This document shows, piece by piece, positions 24,501 through 36,359 of a stretch of 64,000 nucleotides of DNA. The stretch is from Psilocybe azurescens (lineage: Eukaryota; Basidiomycota; Agaricomycetes; Agaricales; Agrocybaceae). The position numbers and the translations under genes were made by a program. The notes beneath the pieces were generated by a model. The model saw only the letters and a list, made by a program, of their open reading frames with translations, was not told the DNA's origin and made no database searches. The stretch spans positions 124,001 through 188,000 of the forward strand of contig JAJIRX010000767.1 of the NCBI GenBank assembly GCA_023853785.1, in the 5' to 3' direction. Positions within the stretch are counted from its first letter, which is position 1. Each line of letters opens with the position of its first letter.

Positions 24501-25656
24501 AGCCACAGGTCCGGCTAACTGTGCGGCTTTCTTCGCGGCCCAACTATCACGAGCGGTATGTTAATGTGCGTAGATCTGTGAAGAAAAAGGCACTCACTTG
24601 AACTTCTTAGGCGCCTCTTGCGGTGTTTGGGCATTAGAATCATCGACAGTTTTCTTGGAGGTGGAAGCGTGCTGTGACTTGGTCTTCGAGGAGCTGGCAA
24701 CGGGAGGTTTTTTTGGCAGGTGTTTTGCGCTTTGTTGGCTTAATGTCCAAATCGTCTTCTTCAAGGAAATCGTCATCATCGCCACCGTCACTATCATCCA
24801 GGGATTCCATATCATAATCTTCGTCCTTGATTGCTTTCTTAGACTTTGATTTACTGGTGGACGCTTTGGATATGGCCTTCCAAGTTTTGGAAGCGGAGAC
24901 AGCAGACTTCTTTTTCGGCGGGGAATTTTCTTCTTCATCACTTGAAAGCACCGTAGTAGACTTTTTGCGCTTCAGGTTGGCCTGTTTTTGCTAAACATGA
25001 ATCAGCCAAATGTGCATCGGGAATTGGGTGTCAAATACTAACGGCGTTGGTCTACTCTCTTGCTCTAACGATGAGAAGACGATGAGGTGGTCATATTTTC
25101 CAGAAATTCATAGAACTTACCTTCGTCACTTGAGATAATCAGGGCTTCCTTCTTAGGTTTGATGGTGGAGGGCTTTTGACTGGCACCAATGGCTCGTCAT
25201 CACTGTCGTTAATCACGACTGTAGTGTGACCTTGTTGTGAACTAAGATGGTGTCAAAAGCGTAAGCAGCATACGATAGGTAGACCACGTACCTGTTAGGT
25301 GCCTTTTGACTTCCTCTTGAGAAACCGTGTATCAAAATTGACGCGTCATAGAACACAAATCTCAGAGACCACAAACTTTGCTTTGTCTGAATGAGCAATG
25401 GTCAGTTAGAACTCATCTCATGTTTGATTATATTACCTACCATCAGAGGTCCCCGAGTTACTGTTCTGCGAAGTTAGTGTAGACGACTGGAACATGAAAA
25501 TGAGTATCATGCCCTCCGGAAAAAGGTAGTACAAACCTGAGATGGTATAGTCTTCACTACAGGTTTCGGTTGTCCTCCACCAGGTCCAAAGAACATTCGT
25601 AGATCATTTCCGGCTTTCCCGCCTTTAGCAGGCTTTGCGACCTTTGTCGGTGCCAT
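21550..25656 (-). CDS. RFC1: Replication factor C large subunit (RFC1)
   Basis: RFC1 is the large subunit of the clamp loader that opens PCNA and places it on primed DNA in the nucleus. The start is at 25656 (MAPTKVAKPAKGG, then RMFFGPGGG, a PCNA-binding-like start). Lys/Ser-rich linkers precede a BRCT domain (LVFTGELSSFSRDEAIDLG at about 24470-24400, then TDYVVLGDNAGPSK). The AAA+ module follows: WTVRYAPQNLKDICGNKGQ (about 24010), Walker A GPPGIGKTT (about 23780-23755) and Walker B IMDEVDG (about 23460-23440). The C-terminal RFC1 domain runs to a Lys-rich tail ending at 21550. The gene has many introns. Two places need a one-base correction: near 23725, where GAGGATTT breaks the GFTPIEMNASDTRSK block right after Walker A, and near 25165. 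Because the gene is normally essential, sequence error is the likeliest reason. Confidence 0.93.
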
Positions 25657-26115
25657 GATGATGGAGTTAGAGAGTAAGTTTCAGTGCTTACTGTGAATGT
25701 GATGCTCTGTGACGGCACGCGCCTCCACGTGATATACGTCGCGCCAAGCTTTCGCGTTTAATCACTTTCCCTCATCCTCATGAATTCTTCTTTACCGGTA
25801 TATTTGAAAACATCTATCATTCAGATATCAATTTTTGCTTCAATCTCCTCAAAATCAAGTACGAAATCTCGGAAGACTTCCATTTTTATACACGTGATTA
25901 TGCGTGACAAATGAACCATGCTCTGACAGTGAGTAGCGATTGAATGTTTTCTCACTTGACGACGTTGACTTTGATCCTAGGTGAGTCCTCTTGGATCGAT
26001 TTTCTTGAGCACTTTTCTCAACGACGACTTTTAATCTGCTTGTTCGAAACACTTGAACGCTGATCCGAAGAACGTAAGAACGTCTCATCTTATCGTCAAC
26101 TAATCGTTTATTTGG
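25657..26115. other. Divergent intergenic region, RFC1 / F-box-like gene
   Basis: This is the 5' flank of RFC1 (minus) and of the F-box-like gene (plus). No coding signal. I did not identify a clear TATA or MluI-type cell-cycle box next to RFC1. Confidence 0.4.
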
Positions 26116-26178
26116 ATGATTAGCACCTTCGTGGTACCTTTGCGTATAGATCCTTGCATTATTGCCTATCTTTCTGTC

Positions 26179-27081
26179 ATGCGAGTGGGGAAACCATTAT
26201 TACTGAAGGACTTTCCCCCGGAACTGATTAACGAAATACTCCACTATGGATGCATCCTTTCAACTTCATTCTCTCTCGCTTTGTGTCAAATCTCAAGCTG
26301 GACGAGAAGGCTGGCGTTGCCCTATTTGTATTCAACTGCGGTTGTCAAAAAGCATGCAAATAACCGATCGTTGTCCTTAGCGTTGACACCGAAGTTTACA
26401 CCTATCTGTCCACCCAGTCCTCACTTTACCCCAAAGGACTCTGTGGAAAGTCTGTGGGTGGAAGCCGTATCCAATACAATCGTGACTATATTCCGTTCTT
26501 GTCCAAATATACGCAACATCGCTCTACCCCCGACAACGTACTGTGGCTTGCCTATGCATCATCTCAAGGAAATCAGAGTTACACATTCCTGCCGATCGAC
26601 CCTAGCGACAAGCCAAACCTCCATCTACTTCTGACCGAGGCTTACGATGAATCGATACTGACACAGTTCCCCTACGCAAACATAGCCCTCAATAACCCCT
26701 TTTTTCGACCGAATTACCCACCTTCGAATTGGTAAACTCGGTCGCTACAGTGCACTCGTCGACATTGCTCAATACGAAAATCTCACCCACATCGCTATCC
26801 CTTACCATTTACCGCAAAAACAATCCTTATCAGACCTGCCTGAGCTGTTCACTTTCCCTTCAGTCATGCTTCTCGTTGTCGTCATTTTGACAGATTTGTT
26901 GTCGGCCGCAAAATGCGAAGAAGCGATAGCCTGGGTCAGAAATATCCGAGTTAGCAACCCTAAAGTCTATGCTGTAACCTCTCAATATCACAATCTCCAA
27001 GCGGAATGGGAAGAAGAAGTTCGCCGTGGAGTTAGCATCTGGGATAAAGCTGAACGATTTACACTAGCAAAGTGTTCTTAA
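26179..27081 (+). pseudogene. F-box-like protein gene with two frame breaks
   Basis: The reading frame starts at 26179 (MRVGKPLLLKDFPPEL); an earlier in-frame ATG is at 26116. LLLKDFPPELINEIL at the N-terminus resembles mushroom F-box-like proteins, which recruit substrates to SCF ubiquitin ligases. LRR-like content follows (SCPNIRNIALPPTT). Sense then moves frame near 26540 (NLHLLLTEAYDESIL) and again in the CCCCTTTTTT run at about 26696-26705 (FDRITHLRIGKLGRY). It continues to the stop at 27081 (WVRNIRVSNPKVYAV before the end). One break lies in a double homopolymer, so sequence error is possible; otherwise it is a pseudogene. Confidence 0.4.
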
Positions 27082-30074
27082 TTACGTATGTCTTCTTCGC
27101 TCATATTCCATCTAACATTCAACATAACTCATGGCTGATCAACATTTATACCAGTTATGTATCACCTATGTAAGGACTGTCGATTAAAATTAACGACAAT
27201 ATACTTCCCAGCTTCTCCCTAGGTCATCAAAACCATCAATCAAACACATGTCCATTCCCAAGCCCAAATATTTTACTCGAAGCATCCCGAGGCGAATAGC
27301 CTTCTGACGTATTTCAAATACTCTTGGTATGCATGGTCAAGCAAAGGTTTAGAGCCAATCGAAAGATCTACTCGTTACTGATATTAGAGAAGACGATACA
27401 ACGATCGATGTCTTAGAACGTGTCCTCTGGTATGTTTTTGCCTATTCTTATGCATCCTACATCATCACTATCTTAACGCTTAATTCGTTCAATATGTCTT
27501 GTTCATGGACGGGTCATCTGAAGACATCTGATCAAGGCGCAATCAGACTATCCTTGAGCTTTGGTAAACTTCCCGAACGGGACCTTATCGTATATCCGTT
27601 CAATCTCCCTCCTCAAGTTTTCGCATGGAAGATACCGAATGTCTTCATCTCTTGTTCAGGTCCTCGCAGCCATTGCTGCTTTATGGGAAATATCTATAAC
27701 GGTACTCTGCGAACTTACGTTGGCTGGGATACCTCTAGTTCGCTACTAGCCATTCCGCTATGCGAAGACTAGTTCAAGGTACCTCTCACGCTAGCTCTCA
27801 TCCGTACATTTTAAAGGTAGCCGCACATCGTGCTGCAGGGTTTGAAGATGCATCATGCACATTTGGCTCCTTTTGGAGGAGGCCGAAAGTCATGGATCCG
27901 TACGACCCATGACACAGTACTTACAGTGCAAGCAGACAGGCTCGAACACGATGCTGTATTTCTCCGTAAGTGCACAACTAGCGGAAGCCTACTCATGTAC
28001 AGAACTCTGATGGTATTGTCCACAACCCCACGAAATCTGCCAAACGGCCGAACTTTGACGTGTATTTCTCCAAACATCACCAACACGAGGCGTGAATCAC
28101 ACCGTCAAGATGAGACAAGTTTTGCAATGACTGCGAATGCCAAACTTCTAGCTCGGTGTTGGATGTGGCAATCCCCTTCGTCCACGTTAGCAAAGGTTTC
28201 TCCGCCGTTCATCTAAAGTCAGTTCTGTGAGTGTTCTGTGTCGTTCCTAGTGACCGGCTCTGCTGTTTGGCTCCTTCCCCAATCATTTAAAAATAAAGGA
28301 GAGATTTTTACTCTTCTGGGGCAGTCCGCGAACCGGGACTTCGGCAGATGCCAATATGTTCCGTTTGCCTGGATGTATCCAAAGTGGTGAAGTTGAACTG
28401 CACCCTCTCGCCGCTCGCATACGATGTTGGATTTGACTTGCTCTGTAGTTGATGACCATCTTTGCCAATGCTGGCATGGTATCGTCGTGTCGGTGGCACA
28501 TTTGCCGCCTATAGCTCCGTATGACAGCAGCCTAGACCGTGTTGGTCGATAGCTGAAAATTTCGAGGGTGGTATCGTCACCTAACGATCACAACTTGCTC
28601 ATATTATCATGATGATATGTGTCTCCTGAATCCCCCACCTTAAAAAACGTCTCGGTCTGATCATTGGATCAGATAGAACTCCTGATGATGGGGATATACA
28701 CTATACCTACTTTGACATTAGAGCCTATTTCGAAGGACACTATGAGTGCGCATGTGACTGAACATTATAGGCAACTATCTCCGTGGATTGCCAACACGTT
28801 TTCAGTCTATTTAAGTTTACGGCAAAAACAAAGTTTCGATTTCCGAATATCAGGTTACCGAGCACTACAACGCCATTAAGTCCATTGAGGGGCGAGAACT
28901 AAACGCAATGATATTTTTGGTCTCGACAGGATATATGAACTGCGTGGACACTAAGCGGCGTGTATGCCCAATCCAAGCACCCACCTCGCCTAACAACTAC
29001 AAATACTAATTACCGACATTCGGCAATGATATGGGCAACTCGGACCTGGGCCCATCGGATCCAAACTTCCACTGACTTACACCTGTGATTTCAGGCGATT
29101 ATCGACGCTAGTATTTAGCCAACACTCAAACACCATAGCGCAACTGACAGCACGTTGCTGAGCTGCTATAATCAGATGGACTTTTAATCCGATGAATCGG
29201 CTTACCAGGCCTCGGGCTCATGATTTCCTAAAGAGTATCCACGGTAAGCTGCATCTGCAACGAGGCATACCGTATGCGATAACATCCATTGGGGCTTAAA
29301 CCCTGTAGTACTTCTGTCAGCTGTTGAACTTTATTTTACTCTGTCCTATCTGAGTCTTATTGAGCCCAGAGAGTAGGCTACAGGCTTCAATGTCCTACAA
29401 TCGAGACGCGCTACCGCTCTCATCTTAATCTTATCTCACAGCTAATATCAATCTGATCGCGGATGAAAATAATCCCTCGATCATGATAGTATACGCCAAC
29501 GCAATTGTGAACGGGTGGTGATTCACAATCATACAGATCCAGCCACAGGGCACTCTGACGACACATCATTAAAACATACTAGTAATTCAGGATCTTTTCC
29601 AGAACACGGTTTTTCTTCGACATGATTGGAATAAGTGAGTCTAGACACCCGATTAAATAACTCTAAATCTAACGACATCCTATCATCTCCGTCGGTCTTC
29701 CATCTTTACTCACTAACGAGATGAAAAACACAAGGCAAAACTCGAGGCGATGGGGCGCGTCGTGCTGCGCCTCCGCTTAATGATTGTTAACGCTCAGTAA
29801 CCGCGTGCGTGGTCATTGCGATAGATATGGGATCTAATCTAACCGGATCTCCTTTGAGAAACAGCAAGTGCCATAATGATTTTCCCGAGTCTCCCCGGCT
29901 GGGAAAATGATGTCGCTTCTTCCATGATTGTTCATGACCATTGCAGTACTCAGTGACACGAACAGATCAGACAGGAATTGCCAGCCTGTCGTCGACTCCA
30001 ACTAAACACCAGTGCACCACTTCAATTCTCCACCTCCAAATTTGACTGAACTACTTCTTTTGACTACTGAACCA
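27082..30074. other. Coding-like scraps, then gene-free DNA
   Basis: At 27237-27430 (+) short protein-like pieces appear (SKHPEANSLLTYFKY; then DLLVTDIREDDTTIDVLERVL running into a GTATGT donor at about 27430). Further pieces lie at 27494-27772 and 27830-28216. They do not join into one frame and I recognise no family; they may be a decayed neighbour of the F-box gene. From 28220 to 30010 I see no coding signal, repeat structure or RNA gene. Confidence 0.3.
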
Positions 30075-30838
30075 ATGTCTACCGCCCGAATACCGTTCTC
30101 ACTATCTGTCATTTGGGCGATCCATGTAACTATGACAGCGCCACAACCACCTCCTCGTGTCGAAGAAAGAACAGGCCCAGTTGGTTGGGAAGTTTCTATA
30201 ATGCCACTATGCCTAAAAAGTGAGTTTATTTCACACTATGTGCTCCAGCTCTTTTTCTCATTTAACTTTCATGAAAGATGTGTTGCTGGACCGCCGGGAT
30301 CGCGGAGATAATGGTGATCATCGCAAACGCATACCCTGTGGACGCTTGGTCGACATATGTGACGACCTTCCTTGTGAACTCTCAGTCAGAGCCTTCGAAC
30401 ATCCGACTTACATGGGGCTTTATCCTCGGTTGGTTACTGACGGTATCCGGAGCCGTCATTCGGCAGCGCTGCTATAAAACCATGGGGGAAATGTTCACTT
30501 TTGAACTGAGCCTGCGAAAGCAACACAAGCTGGTGACTACAGGCCCTTACTCAGTGGTTCGCCACCCAAGTTACACTGGTGCCATGCTGGCTTTATTTGG
30601 CGCTCTGGCATGCCATACTACTTCCGGATCGTGGGCCATTGAATGTTCAGGAATCTTCTTATCTTCTTTGTCTCGCTGGATTATACTTCTTTGTTGGACA
30701 ATATCGGGCCTCATTGGATTTCCTTTGGTCTTGAAAAGGCTTGACAAGGAGGATAGAATGCTTCAAGAACGCTTCAGCTCGGAGTGGGAAGCTTGGGCTA
30801 GCAATGTACCCTTTCAACTGATCCCTGGCGTGTATTAA
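30075..30838 (+). CDS. Isoprenylcysteine carboxyl methyltransferase-like membrane protein, copy 1
   Basis: The C-terminal half carries the hallmarks of the ICMT/PEMT-like methyltransferase family: GEMFTFELSLRKQHKLV, GPYSVVRHPSYTG (the conserved RHPxY core) and KEDRMLQERFSSEWEAW, ending LIPGVY. The true ICMT methylates prenylated C-terminal cysteines at the ER; mushrooms have several short relatives of unknown substrate. Hydrophobic segments surround the motif. Exon 1 begins at 30075 (MSTARIPFSLSVIW, a signal/membrane segment) and ends near a GTGAGT donor at 30220. Exon 2 starts at 30278 and is open to the stop. The simple junction is one base out of phase, so either another donor is used or a base is missing. 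A second copy lies 330 bp downstream in the same direction. Confidence 0.75.
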
Positions 30839-31170
30839 CTTTTCCTAATGCGTATTGTTGTTCCTCAAAAGAGTCAGGGCGGCTCAGGCGGCTCATGTGA
30901 AACGTACACCATGAAGTAATACTTTCGACAGTTAATCAGCAGTTCCTAGAAGCGCGTAATGTTGGCAAATCCTCTGTTGCATATTCACAACAGTAAGAGG
31001 TTGGCGCCCGGTCGTGGAATGTCGATGGCATGGGGTACTCGGCCTGTCAATTGATAGATAAGCTCCGTACGTGGCGCTGTGAGTTTGTGCAGAATAGGCT
31101 CTCACCTAACCCTCACATCTTGCATTATTGCTAGTACTGAACTTCTAAAAGAACCAGGAGTGTCTTCAAT
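30839..31170. other. Spacer between the tandem ICMT-like copies
   Basis: No coding signal; it contains the 3' flank of copy 1 and the promoter of copy 2. Confidence 0.5.
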
Positions 31171-31922
31171 ATGTCCATTGTCCGCTTACCGTTCTCTCTT
31201 TTCCTGGTCTGGGCAGCGACTACAATTGCTACTCCTCCTCAACCACCCCTCACTCTGAAGAACGCGTGGACTTTGACATCGGTCCCATTGAAACATCTGT
31301 GAGGTTGACCTCTATCAAAGTAGGATAGGCTCATGGATGTCTTCGTTGTTGTTTGCTAATTGCTCTTTCCAAAAGGCTTGTTTCTGCCTGGCTGGGTTCG
31401 GGGAAGCACTCCTCACATTTGCTAGTATCTACCCCTCAAGTCCCTGGTCAAAGTCTATAGCGGCTTTCCTTATAGATTCTCACCCAGTCTCCTTGAACAT
31501 CCGACTTACCTGGAGCTTTATCGCTGCATGGATATTTGCTATCGCAGGAGCCATTATTCGCCGACGTTGCTACCAAGTCATGGGCGAGATGTTCACATTT
31601 GAGCTGAGCCTTCGTAATCACCACAAACTCGTTACTTGGGGCCCGTACGCAGTCGTTCGACACCCAAGCTATACCGGTGTCGCGATGGCTCTTATTGGGG
31701 GTCGATATGCTACTCGACGCCTGGATCATGGACCTTCGAAAATTCTCATTCTCCATGGGCACGGTTTATTTTGATCTTATGCTGGGTCGTAACAACAGTG
31801 GCCGGGATCTTTGTAGTTAGAAGGGCAAATACTGAAGATAAAATGCTGCAGAAACGATTTGGAACAGAGTGGGAATCATGGGCAAAAAGGTTCCTTGCCG
31901 ACTGATCCCAGGGGTCTACTAG
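31171..31922 (+). pseudogene. ICMT-like membrane protein, copy 2, frames broken
   Basis: Paralogue of the upstream copy: MSIVRLPFSLFLVW at 31171 matches MSTARIPFSLSVIW. GEMFTFELSLRNHHKLV, GPYAVVRHPSYTG and TEDKMLQKRFGTEWESW repeat the same blocks in order, and the end is LIPGVY (stop 31920-31922). Three one-base shifts are needed: in the CCCC run near 31250, near 31700 just after the RHPSYTG motif, and near 31885 before the last residues. The intron ends in TTTCCAAAAG at about 31375, matching the position in copy 1. The motif residues survive, so the copy is either recently dead or affected by indel errors at homopolymers. Confidence 0.65.
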
Positions 31923-33197
31923 TCTCATGCCTTCGTATAACTTAACTCGTAATTTAGTGAAGGTGTATCATCTCAATCCTTTTACTACGTATAAGCGAGT
32001 TCAAAGTTTATACCAGCTTATGCTCGATAATGCTCTTGACTGGAACTTGTATTACTATCCTTATTTAAAGGGAAAAACTCAAGTGCAATTCGAATGGCTT
32101 GATCAACAAACGGCGGTACATAGACTCCGCAGTGCTGCTGCTATATAACGCCCGACTCGATCAAGTTCTTGGTGTAGAAACAATGTAAAAATCACTCAAG
32201 AAACTTTAAATGATCCCTTTTCGCTGACACCCGCTGGTTCAGTCTCTCATTAGCCTCTCCTCTCTTATTTTTCCCTCTCATTACGACCACTCTCATCTGT
32301 AACCACCAAGCTGTTGTTGAGCAGACCCACCTGCTTAATGGTGCAGCTTGCTTGTCACATCTACTGGCCATAAAAAGTTGTATCAGCTTAATTCTCATTC
32401 ATGACTCCCACCACAATCCTTTCTTTTTGATATACAACTTCCTTACGATCTTTCATGTATTATTATGCCTCCTTAACATGATGTCAACGGCCCCTGCATC
32501 TTTATAAAATGCAACAATGGCTTGCTCGTGTCAATGCAACCACACTACACTCCCAGATGTAATCCATCAAGATCTTCCAACCGTCCTGTATGCATTCTTA
32601 GGGTTGAGGGATATCAAGTACATCACTTAAGAAATGGGCAATTGCGCGTGGTAGGATTTCTGGTACTGAGTTATTTCAAGCAATTGTGGCAGTAAAATGT
32701 CGTTTTGAGGGGTTGAAAAAGTCTCGTATATTGCAGTATATATTCAAGAGTCATATGACATAGTGTCTCATGGTTTTGAAGCGCAGTCATTAGTAATTCT
32801 CGTCGAGGTTGTTTTTCTCAGACAGGAGTTTATTTTTAGAGCACGGATACGCAGGTCCAATCACGTGGATAGTAACGGTCTTTGCCGATGCACAGTGATG
32901 GCGCACATGTGCGGCACACTTTTAAAATCCGGATTTTCTGTTTTGATTGCCCTCAATTCCAATTTCTGAATTGGTAACTACTTCCATTTATGGTTTTGAT
33001 ATAAGTCCCTGACATCGCCACCGTTTGACGCCTTCATTGGCGTATCCGGGCTTCTCTTTCTGTGGTCTTATAGACTGAACATATGCAATTGAGAATGAGG
33101 CCGATTACATTTTTTCAACCCTTTTATTTTGAGTTTCACAACAACTTCACAAACTTTCGCTGTGGTCCGCGATGTGCTTACATAATAGGATTTACGA
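31923..33197. other. Gene-free stretch
   Basis: No gene supported. The ORFs at 31927-32148, 32192-32398 (minus) and 32763-32969 have no recognisable content. No repeats noticed. Confidence 0.4.
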
Positions 33198-35739
33198 TGG
33201 CTTTGCCCCAACTTTGCCCCAACGAGCAAGCCTTTACTCTTGTTTCAGAACTTTTTGTTAGCATCGGCCCTCTCCTTTAATCGAAGCTGTGATCTCCTTG
33301 CAAGTCTTCCGACTATTATCGCAGCCATCGGGAGGAAACTCGACGGAAATGATGAGTTCAAAGTCGGCATGTTGCACATGGTTCAAAACATGTGGCACTG
33401 ATATCTCGGAGTGGCAGATTGATCCAAATCTTCAATGCTCTACCATCGGAGGCACAACAAGTGTTGGTGGAGAATCATCTGGCGAGCTTGCTAGACTTTT
33501 GCTACCAAAGGAGAGGTCGAATCAAGGTGCGTCACTTACCTGACAAGCCTGACAAGTCTCATGTTGTTCTCCCAAATAGTGCTTTCTGCTGCGACGCGTC
33601 TCCAAAGAAAGTACCAGGAGGCTCCGACTCTTGATTTGCGAGCAAAGAAAAGGCAGATCAACGGCTTACTCGACCAAGTTATCCGCGACGCGAAGATTTC
33701 GTTCATCAAGGAACGCAGCAATAGGGAGGAGCTGTTGTCTGAAATCATTCACAGTCTGACTGGTTGGCTAAACGACATATGGACGGTCGTATATGTGCAC
33801 TGCGTCAACTTTGATATTGCACATCAATGCCTCGTATTCGTTGCAGATGCTTTGGCCCAGCTGTCGGAGACCTCGAGTTTGGGAGGGTACGTCTATGATA
33901 TCAACTTGATGCTTCCTGCAGCAGCTGCTGAGATACCGTTACCTAGATGCAAATTCTCAGTCATGAACGTACCGGTCGAAGTCTGTCTTAAGAGTAAGAA
34001 AGGAAAGGTCCTCAAGCATTTCTCTGTTCTCGGGCCTCAAAACATCGATCGGATTCTTCTTTGGATATGGCGCGATCTGTTCTTGTCTTTGTTAGCAAAT
34101 GGCAGCGAGGTTGATAAGCAGAAGGTGCCCAATTTTCTGGAGGATATTGAAACAAGCCTGGGTATTGGTGCACTTGAGCGGGTTCTCTACGGTGGTCGAC
34201 CAAGTATGTTTCATCTTCTGTCTACGTTTTCTAAATCTCATGTATTACAGGCGAAATTGACGATGATGACGACGACGACTACGAAGACATTGAAGATGAC
34301 GAAAATATTGATTATACTTTCGACGAACAGCAGTACATGGACGATATCGACTCAGACTGCGATAGCGACATGTCCGATCGCTGCCCGTGTAACCTCCATG
34401 CGCCTTATTGGCCCGAAAAGATGAACAAAGAACGGCTACACCTCCGAGATTGTGTGGAGAAACGGTTGTTTTCAATCTTCAAAGTCACCCCGTCCGTCCG
34501 AATCTACAACACACTTTTGTCCATCAACCAAGACTCGTCGTCGACTGAAATGCGCGTCTCACAGCTACTGCGCGACATTGCCGGCAATACCCCCGATAAC
34601 CTCGTCGCCGCTCTTGACATAAACATTGCTAACGGCAAACAGTCGTTGATATCGATTCTCCTCAACAGTCATGGCTATCTCTTGCGGCCTCGGGACTCGA
34701 TCACTTTACAGCGTGCCGTCGTCAAGCTACACAATTCGCCATATCATAACCAAAGTGTTGCTATTCTGGAGAAGGAACTAAACGAAAGCCTCAAAGCTAT
34801 CTGTGCCGCTGTCCGCTCGTCTTTCCCTCACATCGAAGAAGACTGCAACAAGAATGACATCGTCGAGATCCTCAAACTAAGGAACTCTTCCTCAATTCGT
34901 CAAGAACGCGTCGAGCAATGGGTGGACCGAATCTCGTCGTCGTCACACCCACTGCATCCCATGGCTCTTGCTGCCATGATGATGGGCCTGCCTATGTTAC
35001 CCGGATCGGAAGACGGCGATGATGCTGATCTTCTCAACTATGTCGATCTGGACCAGATAGATCCGGATTTGGATGACCTGCGAGAAGAGTACAGACCCGA
35101 TCTAGAAGGAATCTTTGACGGATGGGTCCATCTGGGGAAAACTTTTAAAGGCGGACCTGCAATTTTGGCCAATCTATACACGACAGCCCTTGAATCCATG
35201 CCCTGGTTACGTGGCTCAGATATCGTTGGCGAGATGGTGAACAAGTACGTTTTGTCTCTGGTTTTGTACGCTGTTTTGTTCCTGATAACGAATCCTTTGG
35301 TTCTAGGCTGCGAGAACGCCCGAACAAGAACTATGTACTCGAGGCATTGGGGTTCCTCAATACATTTTCCAAAGCGCAGCGCAAGAAGCGTAACCTTGCT
35401 CGCGCAGAACAGCAGAAACGTGCAACAGCAGTGAATAAGACTCAATCGAATACTGCTACAGATCAAGCTCGTGGGGAGGCGACTTCCAGAAGGTCTACGC
35501 CTCCGCCGCCTCTCTTCTCTCCTCGTACCACCACACCTACATCTAATTCTCCTGTTCCCTCCAGCACATCGCCGCCGCCGCCTCCTGGGACGGTTCCTTT
35601 GTTTAATGCGTCAAATGCTTCTCCATTCGCATTCAGTCCTCCACCTCCTGTGTCAGGAAGTACATCTGCATCGCCATTACCCTTTTTATTTCCCCGGTCT
35701 TTTAGTCCAGTACTAGGTGATATGGAGGATGTTGACTAA
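33198..35739 (+). CDS. Conserved fungal protein of unknown function, acidic middle, Pro-rich tail
   Basis: I do not recognise the family. The likely start is at 33198 (MALPQLCPNEQAF). A helical N-terminal part runs to about 33560 but needs small frame changes near 33277 and 33395 and a phase-shifted junction near 33535. From 33561 the frame is clean: VLSAATRLQRKYQEAP through GGYVYDINLMLPAAA to GALERVLYGGRPS. An intron lies at about 34204-34250, then an Asp/Glu-rich stretch and a Cys-containing patch (SDRCPCNLHAPYWP). A long helical region follows (SLLSINQDSSS, GHLGKT-type helices). After an intron at about 35245-35308 the protein ends in a Ser/Pro/Thr-rich low-complexity tail of about 110 residues, stop at 35739. 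Mainly alpha-helical, with no signal peptide or membrane segment. Confidence 0.6.
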
Positions 35740-36359
35740 TGAAATATCCCATTTCTCACACTGCTTTCGGAGTCCTTTGCGCGTTGCTTTCATTTCTTCC
35801 CCGGGAAACCTTATCATTTCTTGGTTTCTATGCACGTTCGTCACGATGATTTACCTGTCCAACTGCCACATAATAACCTTCGTGATATTCTCTTTTTCTC
35901 TCGCATTTGGACTTGTACTGTTTCCATATCATGCTTCATATATTCTGCCTCGTTCAAACTTCGACATGTAGCATACATATCAATGATTTTTCCTTTTTTT
36001 CTCCACTTACCCTCTGTATAGTCACATTACAATACTACCCTTACTTCCACCTCATCGGCCACGAACGGCCTCAGTATGTCGATTCGTGATGGATCTGTTC
36101 AGTTGTTGGTAACATTTTGTTTCCTCCTTTGTTCTAAGAACCTAATCGTTCAGTCTATTGACTCGTTTGTTTACAGTCCAGATATTTTTATCAGCTTACT
36201 CCGCAACGCACTGTGAATCAGGAATATCTCACCATCAATATCATTCAGTCCTAGGCCATGTTTTAATTGGTCGTTTTGGCCGCCGTAGGAGATAGGGTTA
36301 TACGTCTATATACCTCGGGCTCACAGCCTTAGACAGGTTAAAAGACCCAGTCCTTAATT
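35740..36359. other. Intergenic, T/C-rich
   Basis: 3' flank of the unknown protein and 5' flank of the epoxide hydrolase. Pyrimidine-rich with no coding signal. Confidence 0.45.
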
